Translations under genes and position numbers: made by a program
The notes under the pieces: model-generated
Told to the model about the DNA's origin: nothing
Seen by the model: the letters and a program-made list of their open reading frames with translations, nothing else
The model's database searches: none
Shown here: positions 26,072-34,289 of the stretch, piece by piece
Position numbering within the stretch: the stretch's first letter is position 1
Layout: each line of letters opens with the position of its first letter
DNA from: Aquificaceae bacterium
GTDB lineage: Bacteria; Aquificota; Aquificia; Aquificales; Aquificaceae
NCBI GenBank assembly: GCA_025056375.1
Contig: JANWWH010000009.1
Span: 1 to 35,777 of the forward strand
DNA: 35,777 nucleotides
Direction: 5' to 3'

Positions 26072-26959
26072 ATGCAAAAACACTTAATATCCGCCAGAGA
26101 CCTAAGCAAAGAAGACCTGCTCCTACTAAGAGCTCTTTATGAGGATTTCAAAGGAGGAAGGAGAGAAAGCCTTGAGGGCGATGTGCTTCTTTTCTTCTTG
26201 GAGAGCTCCACGAGAACGCGCTTTTCCTTTGATAGAGCTTGCAGACTTTTGGGTCTTAGAACCTACTACACGGGCAGGGGCGAGAGCTCCATAGAGAAGG
26301 GTGAAAGCTTCTACGATACGGTAAAAACCCTTAAGGTTCTCGGCTTCAGAGCTCTAATCTTTAGAGTCCCCTTTGTGCTCTTTCCTTACGAAGGATACCT
26401 GAAGGAAGGAATGAGCCTTATAAATGCAGGAGACGGCACACACCAGCACCCTACCCAGGGGCTAATTGACCTGTTTACCGCCCTGGAGGTCTTTGGTAAA
26501 CTTGAGGGGCTAAAAGTTGCATACATAGGCGACATAGTTCACAGTAGAGTGTTTAGATCAGGTGCTCACCTTTTCAACCTCTTTGGTGCAAGGCTGGGGG
26601 TTTGTGGACCAAGAACGCTTATACCCTCAGACCTTTCCCCCTTCGGTGTAGAAGGCATCTTCAATAGTCCAGAGGAGGCTATAGACTGGGCGGACTTATG
26701 CATATGGCTCAGGCTTCAGGAGGAGAGGTTTCAGGAAAACCACATACCCAGCAAGGAAAGCTACTTTATGCAGTTTGGTCTTACCAAGGAAAGGCACGAG
26801 AGAATAAGGGGTTACTTTATGCACCCAGGACCGGTAAACCTTTACGTGGATGCGGACGCGCAGGTTTTGTATTCAGAAAAATCTCTCCTACTTAAACAGG
26901 TGGAGAACGGGCTCTATGTAAGGATGGCGGTGCTTTACTGGGCTTTAACAGATGGGTAA
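26072..26959 (+). CDS. pyrB: Aspartate carbamoyltransferase catalytic subunit
   Basis: PyrB joins carbamoyl phosphate and aspartate in pyrimidine synthesis. The start MQKHLISARDLSKED gives 295 residues, the normal size; the open frame extends upstream into the tRNA-Val region and is rejected there. The carbamoyl-phosphate site SSTRTRFSFDRA, the GESFYDTVKTL segment, the HPTQGLIDLFT motif, YIGDIVHSRVFRS, GPRTLIP, LRLQEER and HPGPVN are all visible. Only a weak -10-like TATAGC (7 nt upstream) and no Shine-Dalgarno precede the start. It overlaps coaBC by 8 nt, forming an operon. No PyrI regulatory subunit is nearby. Confidence 0.96.
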   Translation: MQKHLISARDLSKEDLLLLRALYEDFKGGRRESLEGDVLLFFLESSTRTRFSFDRACRLLGLRTYYTGRGESSIEKGESFYDTVKTLKVLGFRALIFRVPFVLFPYEGYLKEGMSLINAGDGTHQHPTQGLIDLFTALEVFGKLEGLKVAYIGDIVHSRVFRSGAHLFNLFGARLGVCGPRTLIPSDLSPFGVEGIFNSPEEAIDWADLCIWLRLQEERFQENHIPSKESYFMQFGLTKERHERIRGYFMHPGPVNLYVDADAQVLYSEKSLLLKQVENGLYVRMAVLYWALTDG

Positions 26960-28109
26960 GGTTCTCCTTGGGGTCAGCTCGAGCATAGCCATATACAAAG
27001 CCTGCGAGCTGGTGAGAGAGCTCAGGAAGTCTGGTCATGAGGTAAGGGTGGTGCTATCGCTCTTCTCCGAAAGGTTCATAAGCAAGCTAACCTTTGAGGC
27101 ACTTTCGGGCAACAGAGCTTACGTGGACTGGGAAGGTGACCCTCTCCTTCACATAAATTTGCCGCGCTGGTCTGATGTTTTCCTAATAGCACCCTGTAGC
27201 ATGAATACCCTTTCCAAAGTTGCTCTTGGCATAGGCGACAACCTCCTTACTACCTGCGCTCTCTCTCATAAGGGACATCTTCTGATAGCACCGGCGGGCA
27301 ATGTGGAAATGTATAAAAATCCAGCGGTGCAAGAAAACCTTAAGAGGCTAAAAGAAAGGGGGGTGATAGTGATAGAGCCTGAGGAGGGGAAACTCCTTTG
27401 CGAAGAGGAAGGGCAGGGAAGACTTGCTTCTCTTGAGAGACTTCTGGACTGGGTGGAATATGCCCTTAGACCAAAACCCTGGAAAGATAAAAGAGTGCTC
27501 CTTACTGTGGGTGCAACCAAGGAGTTTATAGACCGCGTAAGGTTTATCTCCAATCTCTCCAGTGGACTTCTTGGTTTTTCTCTGGCAAGGGTCTTTAGAT
27601 GGTATGGGGCACAGGTGAGAGTGGTAGCTGGCTTTACCACAGCGGAGGAACCGCCGGAGGTGGAGCTCACAAGGGTAGTATCCACTCAGGATATGAGGGA
27701 AAGGGTCAGAGAGCTGGTAGACTGGGCGGATGTAGTGGTAATGAACGCCGCAGTGGCGGACTACAGACCTTTAGAGACCTACGCAGGAAAAATAAAAAAG
27801 GGTAGGCGTCTTACACTTGAGTTAGTGGAAAACCCTGACATACTTTTGGAGCTCGGAAGAGAAAAGGGGAATAAGTTGCTGGTTGGCTTTGCCCTTGAAG
27901 AGGAGGAAGGTCTAACTGAAAAAGCAAAAGAGAAGCTCATCAGAAAGAACCTTGATGTGGTAGTGGCAAACCCCTTGCAAAGCATGGGTTCAGGGTCATA
28001 TAGAGGAAAGGTTATATTTAGGGAGGGTAGGGTTGTGGATGTAGAAGCGGAGAATAAGTTAAGAGCGGCGGAGTGCATAGTTCAGGCTATTACTGAACAG
28101 CTCCTTTAA
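26952..28109 (+). CDS. coaBC: Phosphopantothenoylcysteine decarboxylase / phosphopantothenate--cysteine ligase
   Basis: Bifunctional enzyme for two consecutive steps of coenzyme A synthesis. The N-terminal CoaC flavoprotein domain (about 1-175) has the GVSSSIAIYKACELVREL start, HINLPRWSDVFLIAPCSMNTLSKVALGIGDNLL and the substrate loop PAGNVEMYKNPAVQENL, followed by a flexible CEEEGQGRL lid. The C-terminal CoaB domain (about 178-385) has LLTVGATKEFIDRVRFISNLSSGLLGFSLA, NAAVADYRP, the lysine-rich KIKKG, NPDIL and VGFALEEE. The fusion is the usual bacterial form. The ATG lies inside the last codons of pyrB. The 3' end overlaps the convergent Uma2-like gene by 20 nt. Confidence 0.95.
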   Translation: MGKVLLGVSSSIAIYKACELVRELRKSGHEVRVVLSLFSERFISKLTFEALSGNRAYVDWEGDPLLHINLPRWSDVFLIAPCSMNTLSKVALGIGDNLLTTCALSHKGHLLIAPAGNVEMYKNPAVQENLKRLKERGVIVIEPEEGKLLCEEEGQGRLASLERLLDWVEYALRPKPWKDKRVLLTVGATKEFIDRVRFISNLSSGLLGFSLARVFRWYGAQVRVVAGFTTAEEPPEVELTRVVSTQDMRERVRELVDWADVVVMNAAVADYRPLETYAGKIKKGRRLTLELVENPDILLELGREKGNKLLVGFALEEEEGLTEKAKEKLIRKNLDVVVANPLQSMGSGSYRGKVIFREGRVVDVEAENKLRAAECIVQAITEQLL

Positions 28110-28641
28110 AGACCCCGAAAACCTCTTTGAGGTCTATTTCAAAGCCTTCAAGAACTTTTGAGCTTACTTTGCCCTCTTCTGTAGCGTAGGAAAAAAGCTC
28201 ATAGCTTGCGCCCTTTAGTGCGTATACCATCAGGGTCTTCTCTGAAGGAAAGAGGAGCCAATATTCTCTAACACCTTGAGCCTCGTATATCTTCATCTTA
28301 TCCACCAAGTCTCTCTTAAGGGTGGAAGGTGAAACCACTTCTACCACGAGGTCAGGAACGCCGTATATCTTGTCCTTAACCTTTGATAGCTCCGAAAGGT
28401 AAACTATGTCAGGTTGTAATACCGTATCCTCTGAAAGAACTACGTCTATGGGTGCCGGGACAATTCTATCTTTTGTTTCCGGATGTTTAAGAAGAAGACT
28501 TAATAACCTAACTACCACGAGCTGATGAGAGAAGCTGGGTGCGGGCATTTCATAGACCTCCCCATCTATGAGCTCGAGCCTCCTTTCTTCAGGATAGGTT
28601 TTGAAAAACTCCTCTGCGGTCAGCTTGCTCCTTAACGCCAT
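28090..28641 (-). CDS. Uma2 family (DUF820) putative endonuclease
   Basis: Uma2-type proteins have a PD-(D/E)XK fold, are abundant in cyanobacteria and thermophiles, and have no clearly established role. The 183 residues show LTAEEFFKTYPEERRLELIDGEVYEMPAPS, the LQPDIVYLS segment (D of the PD motif), PDLVVEVVSPSTLKRDLVDKMKIYEAQGVREYW with the E-V-V-S/K-x-x-x-Y pattern, and a C-terminal strand LMVYAL. It follows serA by 13 nt on the same strand and overlaps coaBC tail to tail. No toxin-antitoxin partner is visible next to it. Confidence 0.85.
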   Translation of the reverse strand: MALRSKLTAEEFFKTYPEERRLELIDGEVYEMPAPSFSHQLVVVRLLSLLLKHPETKDRIVPAPIDVVLSEDTVLQPDIVYLSELSKVKDKIYGVPDLVVEVVSPSTLKRDLVDKMKIYEAQGVREYWLLFPSEKTLMVYALKGASYELFSYATEEGKVSSKVLEGFEIDLKEVFGVFKGAVQ

Positions 28642-28654
28642 AGGGTTAAATCTA

Positions 28655-30247
28655 TCATACTACCACCTGCTTGGCAAAGATGATATGGGGTAGTCTTCTT
28701 AGTTCTTCTAACACATCTTCAGGGATGGGGTCGTCGAGGTTGAGTATGCCAAGGGCTATGCCACCCTTCTTCTCCCTTCCGAGCCGGAAGCCTGCTATGT
28801 TTACGCCTGCGCTACCCAGCACACTGCCTATCTTGCCTATGACGCCCGGCACATCTCTGTTTTCAAAGACGAGCATTATGCCCTCAGGTTCCACATCAAC
28901 CCTGTAACGGTCAATCTGGAATATTCTCAAAAGGTGTCCCTCCAAGACGGATCCAGAAACCACTCTTTCCACACCGTCTCCCTTTGCCACCACCTTTATG
29001 TAATGTTTATAATCCTCGCTCTCCTCCGAGGTAAGCTCATCCACTTTTATACCTCTGTCTCTAGCCACATAGCTGGCGTTTATTATGTTGACGGGGAAAT
29101 CCACCCTTTCTTTGAGGATGCCCATAAGCACTGCAGAGGCTATAGGATGAAAGTGTTGAGATATGTCTCCTCTCACCTCTATGTGGACTTCTTTTATGCC
29201 CTCCTCTGCCCATTGAACTAAAAACTTTCCCATCCTCTCCGCCAGGTCTAGGTGCGGCTTTATGAGAGTAAGAACAGAAAGGTCGGGGAAAGGTGCGTTA
29301 ACCACATACTCCACCGTTTGACCTCTGAGAGCCTTTATAACTTGCTGGGCTACTATAACAGCCACATTTTCTTGAGATTCGTAGGTGTTGGCACCTATGT
29401 GAGGTGAAAGGGAGACATTGGGAAACTTTGAGAGCTTTTCTATAAAATCCCTGGAAGGTGGTTCTACAGAAAAAACATCAAGCCCTACGCCCAATAGCTT
29501 ACCGCTTTCAAGTGCCCACAAAAGGTCCTCGTCCTTCACGATGCCTCCCCTTGCACAGTTTATGAGCACCGCACCATCCTTCATAAGCTCAAATTCCCTT
29601 TTTGTTATCATGTGTTTGGTTTCGTGGGTCAGGGGTGCGTGTATGGTGAGGATATCTACCTGTTTTATCATATGGTGGAGGTTATCAAAGAGCTTCACGC
29701 CCAGCCTGTCTCCCTTTTCTCTTGGTATGTAGGGGTCGTAAGCGTAAACGTTCATACCGAAAGCCTTCGCTCTTATAGCCACTTGAGAACCTATGTTGCC
29801 GAGACCGATGATGCCAAGGGTCTTCCCGTAGAGCTCCGTTCCCATAAACTTCTTTCTGTCCCAGCGCCCTTCCACCATGCTGTTATGAGCCACATGGGCG
29901 TTCCTTATCACATTGAGCATGTGGGCGAGAGTGAGCTCGGTAGCGCCTATAGTGTTGGCACCTGGGGTGTTTACAACCAGTATTCCTCTCATGGAGGCGG
30001 ATTCTATGTCCACATTGTCCACACCTACGCCCGCTCTCCCTATAACCTTCAGGTTTTTACCCCTCTCTATCAGCTCTGCAGTCACCGGTGTCCTACTTCT
30101 GGTAACTATGCAATGGTAGTTTTCTACCACCTCAAGGAGCTCTTCGTAAGATATGTCCGGCTCATTGTTAACTTCAAAGTCCGGCTCTCGCCTAAAAAGT
30201 TCTATACCCTTCTCTGAGATGGGGTCTGTTATAAGGATTTTGTGCAT
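28655..30247 (-). CDS. serA: D-3-phosphoglycerate dehydrogenase
   Basis: SerA oxidises 3-phosphoglycerate to phosphohydroxypyruvate, the first step of serine synthesis. The 530 residues represent the long form: substrate domain with SRTPVTAELIERGKNLKVIGRAGVGVDNVD, NAD domain with GLGNIGSQVA (GxGxxG), the catalytic INCARGGIVKDEDLL and PHIGANTYESQ segments, then an intervening allosteric substrate-binding domain (about 320-450) and a C-terminal ACT domain (FENRDVPGVIGKIGSVLG), so serine feedback is plausible. The start has a Shine-Dalgarno (GGAGGT) and a promoter with TTGCAA, 17 nt, TATAAT. Confidence 0.96.
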   Translation of the reverse strand: MHKILITDPISEKGIELFRREPDFEVNNEPDISYEELLEVVENYHCIVTRSRTPVTAELIERGKNLKVIGRAGVGVDNVDIESASMRGILVVNTPGANTIGATELTLAHMLNVIRNAHVAHNSMVEGRWDRKKFMGTELYGKTLGIIGLGNIGSQVAIRAKAFGMNVYAYDPYIPREKGDRLGVKLFDNLHHMIKQVDILTIHAPLTHETKHMITKREFELMKDGAVLINCARGGIVKDEDLLWALESGKLLGVGLDVFSVEPPSRDFIEKLSKFPNVSLSPHIGANTYESQENVAVIVAQQVIKALRGQTVEYVVNAPFPDLSVLTLIKPHLDLAERMGKFLVQWAEEGIKEVHIEVRGDISQHFHPIASAVLMGILKERVDFPVNIINASYVARDRGIKVDELTSEESEDYKHYIKVVAKGDGVERVVSGSVLEGHLLRIFQIDRYRVDVEPEGIMLVFENRDVPGVIGKIGSVLGSAGVNIAGFRLGREKKGGIALGILNLDDPIPEDVLEELRRLPHIIFAKQVVV

Positions 30248-30268
30248 CTTTGACCTCCAGAGAGACCT

Positions 30269-30297
30269 ATTATATTACAGAACGAGGACTATTGCAA
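30269..30297 (-). promoter_or_regulatory. Promoter of serA
   Basis: On the minus strand, TTGCAA (30292-30297), a 17-nt spacer and TATAAT (30269-30274). A GGAGGT ribosome site lies between it and the ATG, so this is a conventional leadered promoter. Confidence 0.6.
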
Positions 30298-30332
30298 AAT
30301 TAATTGCTGCAAGCTTCTTTATTAAGGTAGCC

Positions 30333-30362
30333 TTGCTGAAAAGCAAAGTTAGGTTTTATACA
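30333..30362 (+). promoter_or_regulatory. Promoter of the hypothetical gene at 30373
   Basis: TTGCTG (30333-30338), an 18-nt spacer and TATACA (30357-30362). The ATG follows after 10 nt with no Shine-Dalgarno, leaving at most a few bases of leader. Confidence 0.4.
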
Positions 30363-30372
30363 ATATACTACT

Positions 30373-30777
30373 ATGAGTAAGGAGCTCAACTTTAGAATCG
30401 TCGGAGGTTGGACGCTTGAGGATTTTAGGCTTTACATCAGAGCTACCCTTATAGAACTTATAAAGTTGGAACTGGAAAACCTACCACGGGAAGAGTGGGA
30501 GAAAACCCTCGGCACTTGGAAAAAAATATGTAGCTTTTGCAAAGCTATAATGAAAAAAGAAGAGAAAGAGAGACACGAACTATACAGAAGATTTGGATTT
30601 GACACTACAATGACGCAGATTTCCGAGAGCTTGATAGAAAAGCTACAGACTGCTCAGAACCTTGGTTTAATCGCCGAAAGTGAAAACCCAGATAAGATAA
30701 TAGAGCTTGGACTTGAAGGTATGGAGGCTCACTCAGAAGTCGTAGCCTTCATGAAGGATTTTTTCAAAACTAAGTAG
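30373..30777 (+). CDS. Hypothetical protein, mostly helical
   Basis: No family is recognised. The 134 residues are predicted largely helical and soluble, with no signal peptide or membrane segment. There is an N-terminal FRIVGGWTLEDFRLYIRATLIELIKLELENL helix region, a central C53-SF-C56 pair in a basic stretch, and a C-terminal IIELGLEGMEAHSEVVAFMKDFF helix. The AT-rich upstream region holds a plausible promoter, and codon use resembles the neighbours, which supports a real gene. It stands alone between serA (divergent) and the DUF202 gene. A role cannot be assigned. Confidence 0.65.
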   Translation: MSKELNFRIVGGWTLEDFRLYIRATLIELIKLELENLPREEWEKTLGTWKKICSFCKAIMKKEEKERHELYRRFGFDTTMTQISESLIEKLQTAQNLGLIAESENPDKIIELGLEGMEAHSEVVAFMKDFFKTK

Positions 30778-30843
30778 AAGCAAGAATGTATAAAAAACTC
30801 ACAATTTCACCATGGGTTTATCTTCTATACTTATAAATGTAGG

Positions 30844-31500
30844 ATGCTACTTCTCAAGGATAGGCTTCTCTCCGCAAAGGATGCGCGTATATACATGTCC
30901 ACCGAGAGAACTTATCTGGGATACATAAGGATGGCTCTTTATACCCTTTCCTTTGGCGTCTTTCTTAGGAAGTTTGAGGCTTTAGCCCTTATAACTCAGA
31001 AAATCCATGTTTCTCTCTTTTTGGATTGGACAGCCAAGGCTTCGGCCATAGCGGGGGATATCCTTATCCTTCTGGGGCTTCTTGTCTTCTACAGAGACAT
31101 AAAATACATAGAAGGAGGTATAGAGGTGTCACCCAAGGAAGTTACAGACCCAAGGATATACATGGCGGCGGAGAGAACCTTCCTCGCCTGGGTAAGGACA
31201 GCGATAGCCCTCATAGTCTTCGGCTTTGTGATAGAGAAGTTTGAGTTTTTTTTACTTCAGATAGAAGGGATTTTTAACGTGCGTATAGGTGGTGACCATA
31301 GGGGCTTGGTGGGTGTAGGTGTTTTTATAATCCTCATCGGACTTTTGACCCTTGTGCTTGGTCTGATAAACTTCTACCGCACCATAGCCCAAGTAGACAG
31401 AGGCTACTACAGAACCCACACGCTGCTTTACAAGGTTTACGGTGCGGTTATATTTATCGGTTGTCTGGTGCTTACTTTCTATGTGCTGAGAATAATCTGA
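30844..31500 (+). CDS. Tandem DUF202 membrane protein
   Basis: DUF202/YidH-type proteins are small bacterial membrane proteins of unclear function. Here 218 residues carry two copies of the domain. The first starts DARIYMSTERTYLGYIRMALYTLSFGVFLRKFE (about 11-43); the second starts DPRIYMAAERTFLAWVRTAIALIVFGFVIEKFE (about 101-133). Five or six membrane segments are expected, with a conserved Arg/Glu-rich turn before each first helix. The duplication makes a pseudo-symmetric protein from one gene. TATAAA lies 6 nt before the ATG without a Shine-Dalgarno. sdhA begins 16 nt after the stop. Confidence 0.85.
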   Translation: MLLLKDRLLSAKDARIYMSTERTYLGYIRMALYTLSFGVFLRKFEALALITQKIHVSLFLDWTAKASAIAGDILILLGLLVFYRDIKYIEGGIEVSPKEVTDPRIYMAAERTFLAWVRTAIALIVFGFVIEKFEFFLLQIEGIFNVRIGGDHRGLVGVGVFIILIGLLTLVLGLINFYRTIAQVDRGYYRTHTLLYKVYGAVIFIGCLVLTFYVLRII

Positions 31501-31502
31501 GT

Positions 31503-31508
31503 TAAAAT
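31503..31508 (+). promoter_or_regulatory. -10-like box of sdhA
   Basis: TAAAAT overlaps the end of the DUF202 intergenic gap and precedes the sdhA ATG by 8 nt. No ribosome site lies between, in line with the leaderless layout elsewhere. Confidence 0.35.
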
Positions 31509-31516
31509 TGTAAGCC

Positions 31517-33223
31517 ATGAAATATTACGACGTAGTGGTAGTTGGTGCAGGTGGTGCGGGGCTTCGCACCGCCATAGAGTGTGCAAGAGACTCCTCTGTA
31601 AAGGTGGCTGTGGTTTCCAAAGTTTACCCCACCCGTTCTCATACGGGCGCGGCACAGGGTGGGCTTAACGCTGCGCTGGGCAATGTGGCTCCTCAGGATA
31701 GCCCTGAAGCTCATGCCTTTGATACCATAAAGGGGTCTGACTTTTTGGCAGACCAGGATGCGGTTTACTTTATGTGCAAGCATGCACCGGAGGTGGTCTA
31801 TGAGCTTGACCGCTGGGGTGTGCCCTTCTCAAGGATTGAGGATGGAAGGATAGCCCAAAGGCCCTTTGGGGGTGCCTCCTTTCCAAGAACTGTTTATTCC
31901 GCAGACAGGACGGGTCATGTGCTTTTGCATACCCTTTTCGAGCAGGCGCTGGCAAGGGAAAACATAGACTTCTTCAACGAATTTTTCCTTCTTGACCTAA
32001 TCCACAACGGACAGAGGGTTAAGGGTGTGGTGCTTTACGACATAAGGAACGGGGAAGTGGTTAATCTCAGAGCAAAGGCTGTGGTCCTCGCTACGGGTGG
32101 TTTTGCCCGCATATACTGGCAGAGAAGCACTAACGCCACGGGAAACACTGGGGATGGTGTAGCAGTAGCTCTATTAAATGGTCTTCCTATCAAAGACATT
32201 GAATTCATCCAGTTCCACCCTACTGGACTTGCCAAAACAGGCATACTCCTCTCAGAAGCCTGTAGAGGAGAAGGTGGATATCTTATAAATAAGCTGGGCG
32301 AGCGCTTTATGTTTAGGTATGCACCAGAGAAGATGGAATTAGCTCCAAGAGACATGGTCTCAAGGGCTATAGAATATGAAATAAGGGAAGGAAGGGGCTT
32401 TGGCGAAGGCACCTCCGCTTATGTGCTTCTGGACCTCAGACACCTTGGGGAGGCAAAGATAAGGGAAAGGTTGCCACAGGTGCGTCAACTTTCTGTGGAT
32501 TTTGAAGGGGTGGACCCGGTTCACGAACCAGTCCCTATAAGACCCACCGCTCACTACTGCATGGGTGGTGTGCATGTAGAAAACTACATGACTTCCGCCA
32601 CGCCCCTTGAGGGGCTTTACGCAGTGGGTGAGTGTGCCTGTGTGTCGGTGCATGGAGCAAACAGGTTAGGAGGCAACTCTCTCATAGAGCTTTTGGTCTT
32701 TGGTAAGTTCTGCGGTATATCCGCCAGAGAGTATGTAAAGCAGGTAGACTTTCTGGACCTTACACTGGGTGAAGAGAGAAAGGGCGTGGAGTTTATAGAG
32801 GGGCTTATGAAACGGGAAGGTAAGGAAAAACTCGCGGATGTCAGAAGAAGGATGGGGGAAATCACCTGGGAAAAGGTTGGCATATTCAGGGACGAAGCCT
32901 CTTTACAGTCCGCCTACGAGGAGCTTTCTGAACTACTTCAGAGGTGGGAAAGGGTTCCCGTAGTGGACAAGAGCAAGGTCTTTAACATTAACCTCCTTGA
33001 GCTTATAGAGCTGAGAAACATGTTGCACCTTGCGAGAACGGTCGCCTACTGTGCCTTACACAGGAAGGAATCCAGAGGTGGACATTACAGGAAAGACTAC
33101 CCAGAGAGAGAAGACGAGGACTTTCTTAAACACACGCTGGTAAAGCAAGAAGGTGATAAGCTCAGAGTAGAATACATAGAGGTGAAAATAACCCACCACC
33201 AGCCTGCGGAGAGGAAATACTGA
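31517..33223 (+). CDS. sdhA: Succinate dehydrogenase / fumarate reductase flavoprotein subunit
   Basis: Catalytic subunit of succinate:quinone oxidoreductase or fumarate reductase. In autotrophic Aquificales this enzyme would serve the reductive TCA cycle, running as fumarate reductase. The 568 residues show the FAD-binding VVVGAGGAGLRTAIE, the covalent-FAD His42 in TRSHTGAAQGG, IQFHPTG, SEACRGEGGYLIN, the catalytic-region PTAHYCMGGV and GECACVSVHGANRLGGNSL. Iron-sulfur and membrane subunits are not in the window, so the complex is encoded at several loci. The stop overlaps the start of the site-2 protease gene by one base (TGATG). Confidence 0.95.
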   Translation: MKYYDVVVVGAGGAGLRTAIECARDSSVKVAVVSKVYPTRSHTGAAQGGLNAALGNVAPQDSPEAHAFDTIKGSDFLADQDAVYFMCKHAPEVVYELDRWGVPFSRIEDGRIAQRPFGGASFPRTVYSADRTGHVLLHTLFEQALARENIDFFNEFFLLDLIHNGQRVKGVVLYDIRNGEVVNLRAKAVVLATGGFARIYWQRSTNATGNTGDGVAVALLNGLPIKDIEFIQFHPTGLAKTGILLSEACRGEGGYLINKLGERFMFRYAPEKMELAPRDMVSRAIEYEIREGRGFGEGTSAYVLLDLRHLGEAKIRERLPQVRQLSVDFEGVDPVHEPVPIRPTAHYCMGGVHVENYMTSATPLEGLYAVGECACVSVHGANRLGGNSLIELLVFGKFCGISAREYVKQVDFLDLTLGEERKGVEFIEGLMKREGKEKLADVRRRMGEITWEKVGIFRDEASLQSAYEELSELLQRWERVPVVDKSKVFNINLLELIELRNMLHLARTVAYCALHRKESRGGHYRKDYPEREDEDFLKHTLVKQEGDKLRVEYIEVKITHHQPAERKY

Positions 33224-33867
33224 TGGACATTCAAGAGGTCATAGTTAACCTCCCAGCCCTCATGATAGCGGTTATTTTTCACGAATACGCCCACGGATGG
33301 GTAGCTTACAGGATGGGTGACCATACCGCCAAAGAGTCCGGAAGGCTTACGCTCAACCCCATTCCCCACATAGACCTCTTTGGCACCCTCTTACTGCCGG
33401 GGCTTTTGATGCTTGCAGGTTCACCCATACTTTTTGGATGGGCAAAGCCGGTCCCAATAAACCCCCTCAGGTTTAAAAACCTGAGGCTTGGCACCTTTAT
33501 GGTTTCTATAGCTGGCATAGCCATGAACCTCTGGCTCGCGTTACTCTTTGCTTCTCTTTACAGGCTCATAAGAGAAGGGTATCTTAATTTTCTCAGCGAT
33601 GAAATCCTAATACCCCTTGCTCTATTTCTTGGAAAGGGAGTCCTCATAAACCTGGTGCTCGCCTTGTTTAATGCTATACCCATACCCCCCCTTGACGGAA
33701 GCAGAGCTGTGATGAGCTTCTTCTCGGTGAAATACTGGGAACTTTTCTACAGGTTTGAGATGTACGGATTTTTGATAATAACTCTCCTTCTCTTTACGGG
33801 TTTGCTGGGCAGGATAATATTTCCACCCATACTGTTCCTTTGGAACTATCTTATAGGAAGGGTATGA
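33223..33867 (+). CDS. Site-2 protease family zinc metalloprotease (M50)
   Basis: Predicted intramembrane or membrane-embedded metalloprotease. The 214 residues have the zinc motif H20-E21-x-x-H24 in IFHEYAHGWVAYRMGD within the first membrane helix. The third ligand motif is NAIPIPPLDGSRAV, the family N-x2-P-x2-P-L-D-G form. Four to six membrane segments surround the two motifs. This is the compact SpoIVFB/YwhC-like form without PDZ or CBS domains. The start overlaps the sdhA stop and the stop overlaps the next gene (ATGA). Its substrate is unknown. Confidence 0.9.
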   Translation: MDIQEVIVNLPALMIAVIFHEYAHGWVAYRMGDHTAKESGRLTLNPIPHIDLFGTLLLPGLLMLAGSPILFGWAKPVPINPLRFKNLRLGTFMVSIAGIAMNLWLALLFASLYRLIREGYLNFLSDEILIPLALFLGKGVLINLVLALFNAIPIPPLDGSRAVMSFFSVKYWELFYRFEMYGFLIITLLLFTGLLGRIIFPPILFLWNYLIGRV

Positions 33868-34289
33868 GGTCCTGGGTATACTACATAGAACTTCTTGGGC
33901 ACTACGAGGGGGGGAGGCAAGAAAGAACCTCCGCAGTTTATGTGGTGGCTTTGCCCGAAAACGAACCTCTCACACCAGTGGATATGGAATGCTACGCCTC
34001 TGAATACGCCCCTGCCAGCTTGGCTATAAGTCAGGGGAGAGCCTACGCTATGGGCGTGGATGAACCCATAGAAAACCCACAGGAGCACGGACTGAGAGGC
34101 TACAGAGAGGACCTGGAACTTTACATCTTCGGTGAGGGCGTGGATTTTGAAAAGGGTCTTGAGGAAGTATATAGGGTTTTATACAAGCACTTGAATAAGG
34201 AGGGTCTCTTGGCGGTAGAGCCGGTGGTGGATGTGGGGTGTCCCCCGAGGGAGTTGATGATAAAGTGCCTGAAAAGGGCAGTATCATAG
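33864..34289 (+). CDS. Hypothetical soluble protein
   Basis: No family is recognised. The start MRSWVYYIELLGHYEGG at 33864 overlaps the protease stop by 4 nt and is preferred over a longer frame from 33840. The 141 residues are soluble, mixed alpha/beta, acidic, with a C-terminal pair of cysteines (VGCPPRELMIKCLKRA). The central segment SEYAPASLAISQGRAYAMGVDEP is the least ordinary part and might be a ligand loop. It is the last gene of the sdhA-protease operon and overlaps the convergent flavoprotein gene by 6 nt. The function cannot be inferred. Confidence 0.65.
   Translation: MRSWVYYIELLGHYEGGRQERTSAVYVVALPENEPLTPVDMECYASEYAPASLAISQGRAYAMGVDEPIENPQEHGLRGYREDLELYIFGEGVDFEKGLEEVYRVLYKHLNKEGLLAVEPVVDVGCPPRELMIKCLKRAVS

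Noticed and set aside
28090-28641. Uma2-like gene as part of a toxin-antitoxin or second restriction system
   Set aside because: No partner gene is adjacent. It follows serA and overlaps coaBC, so context gives no support.
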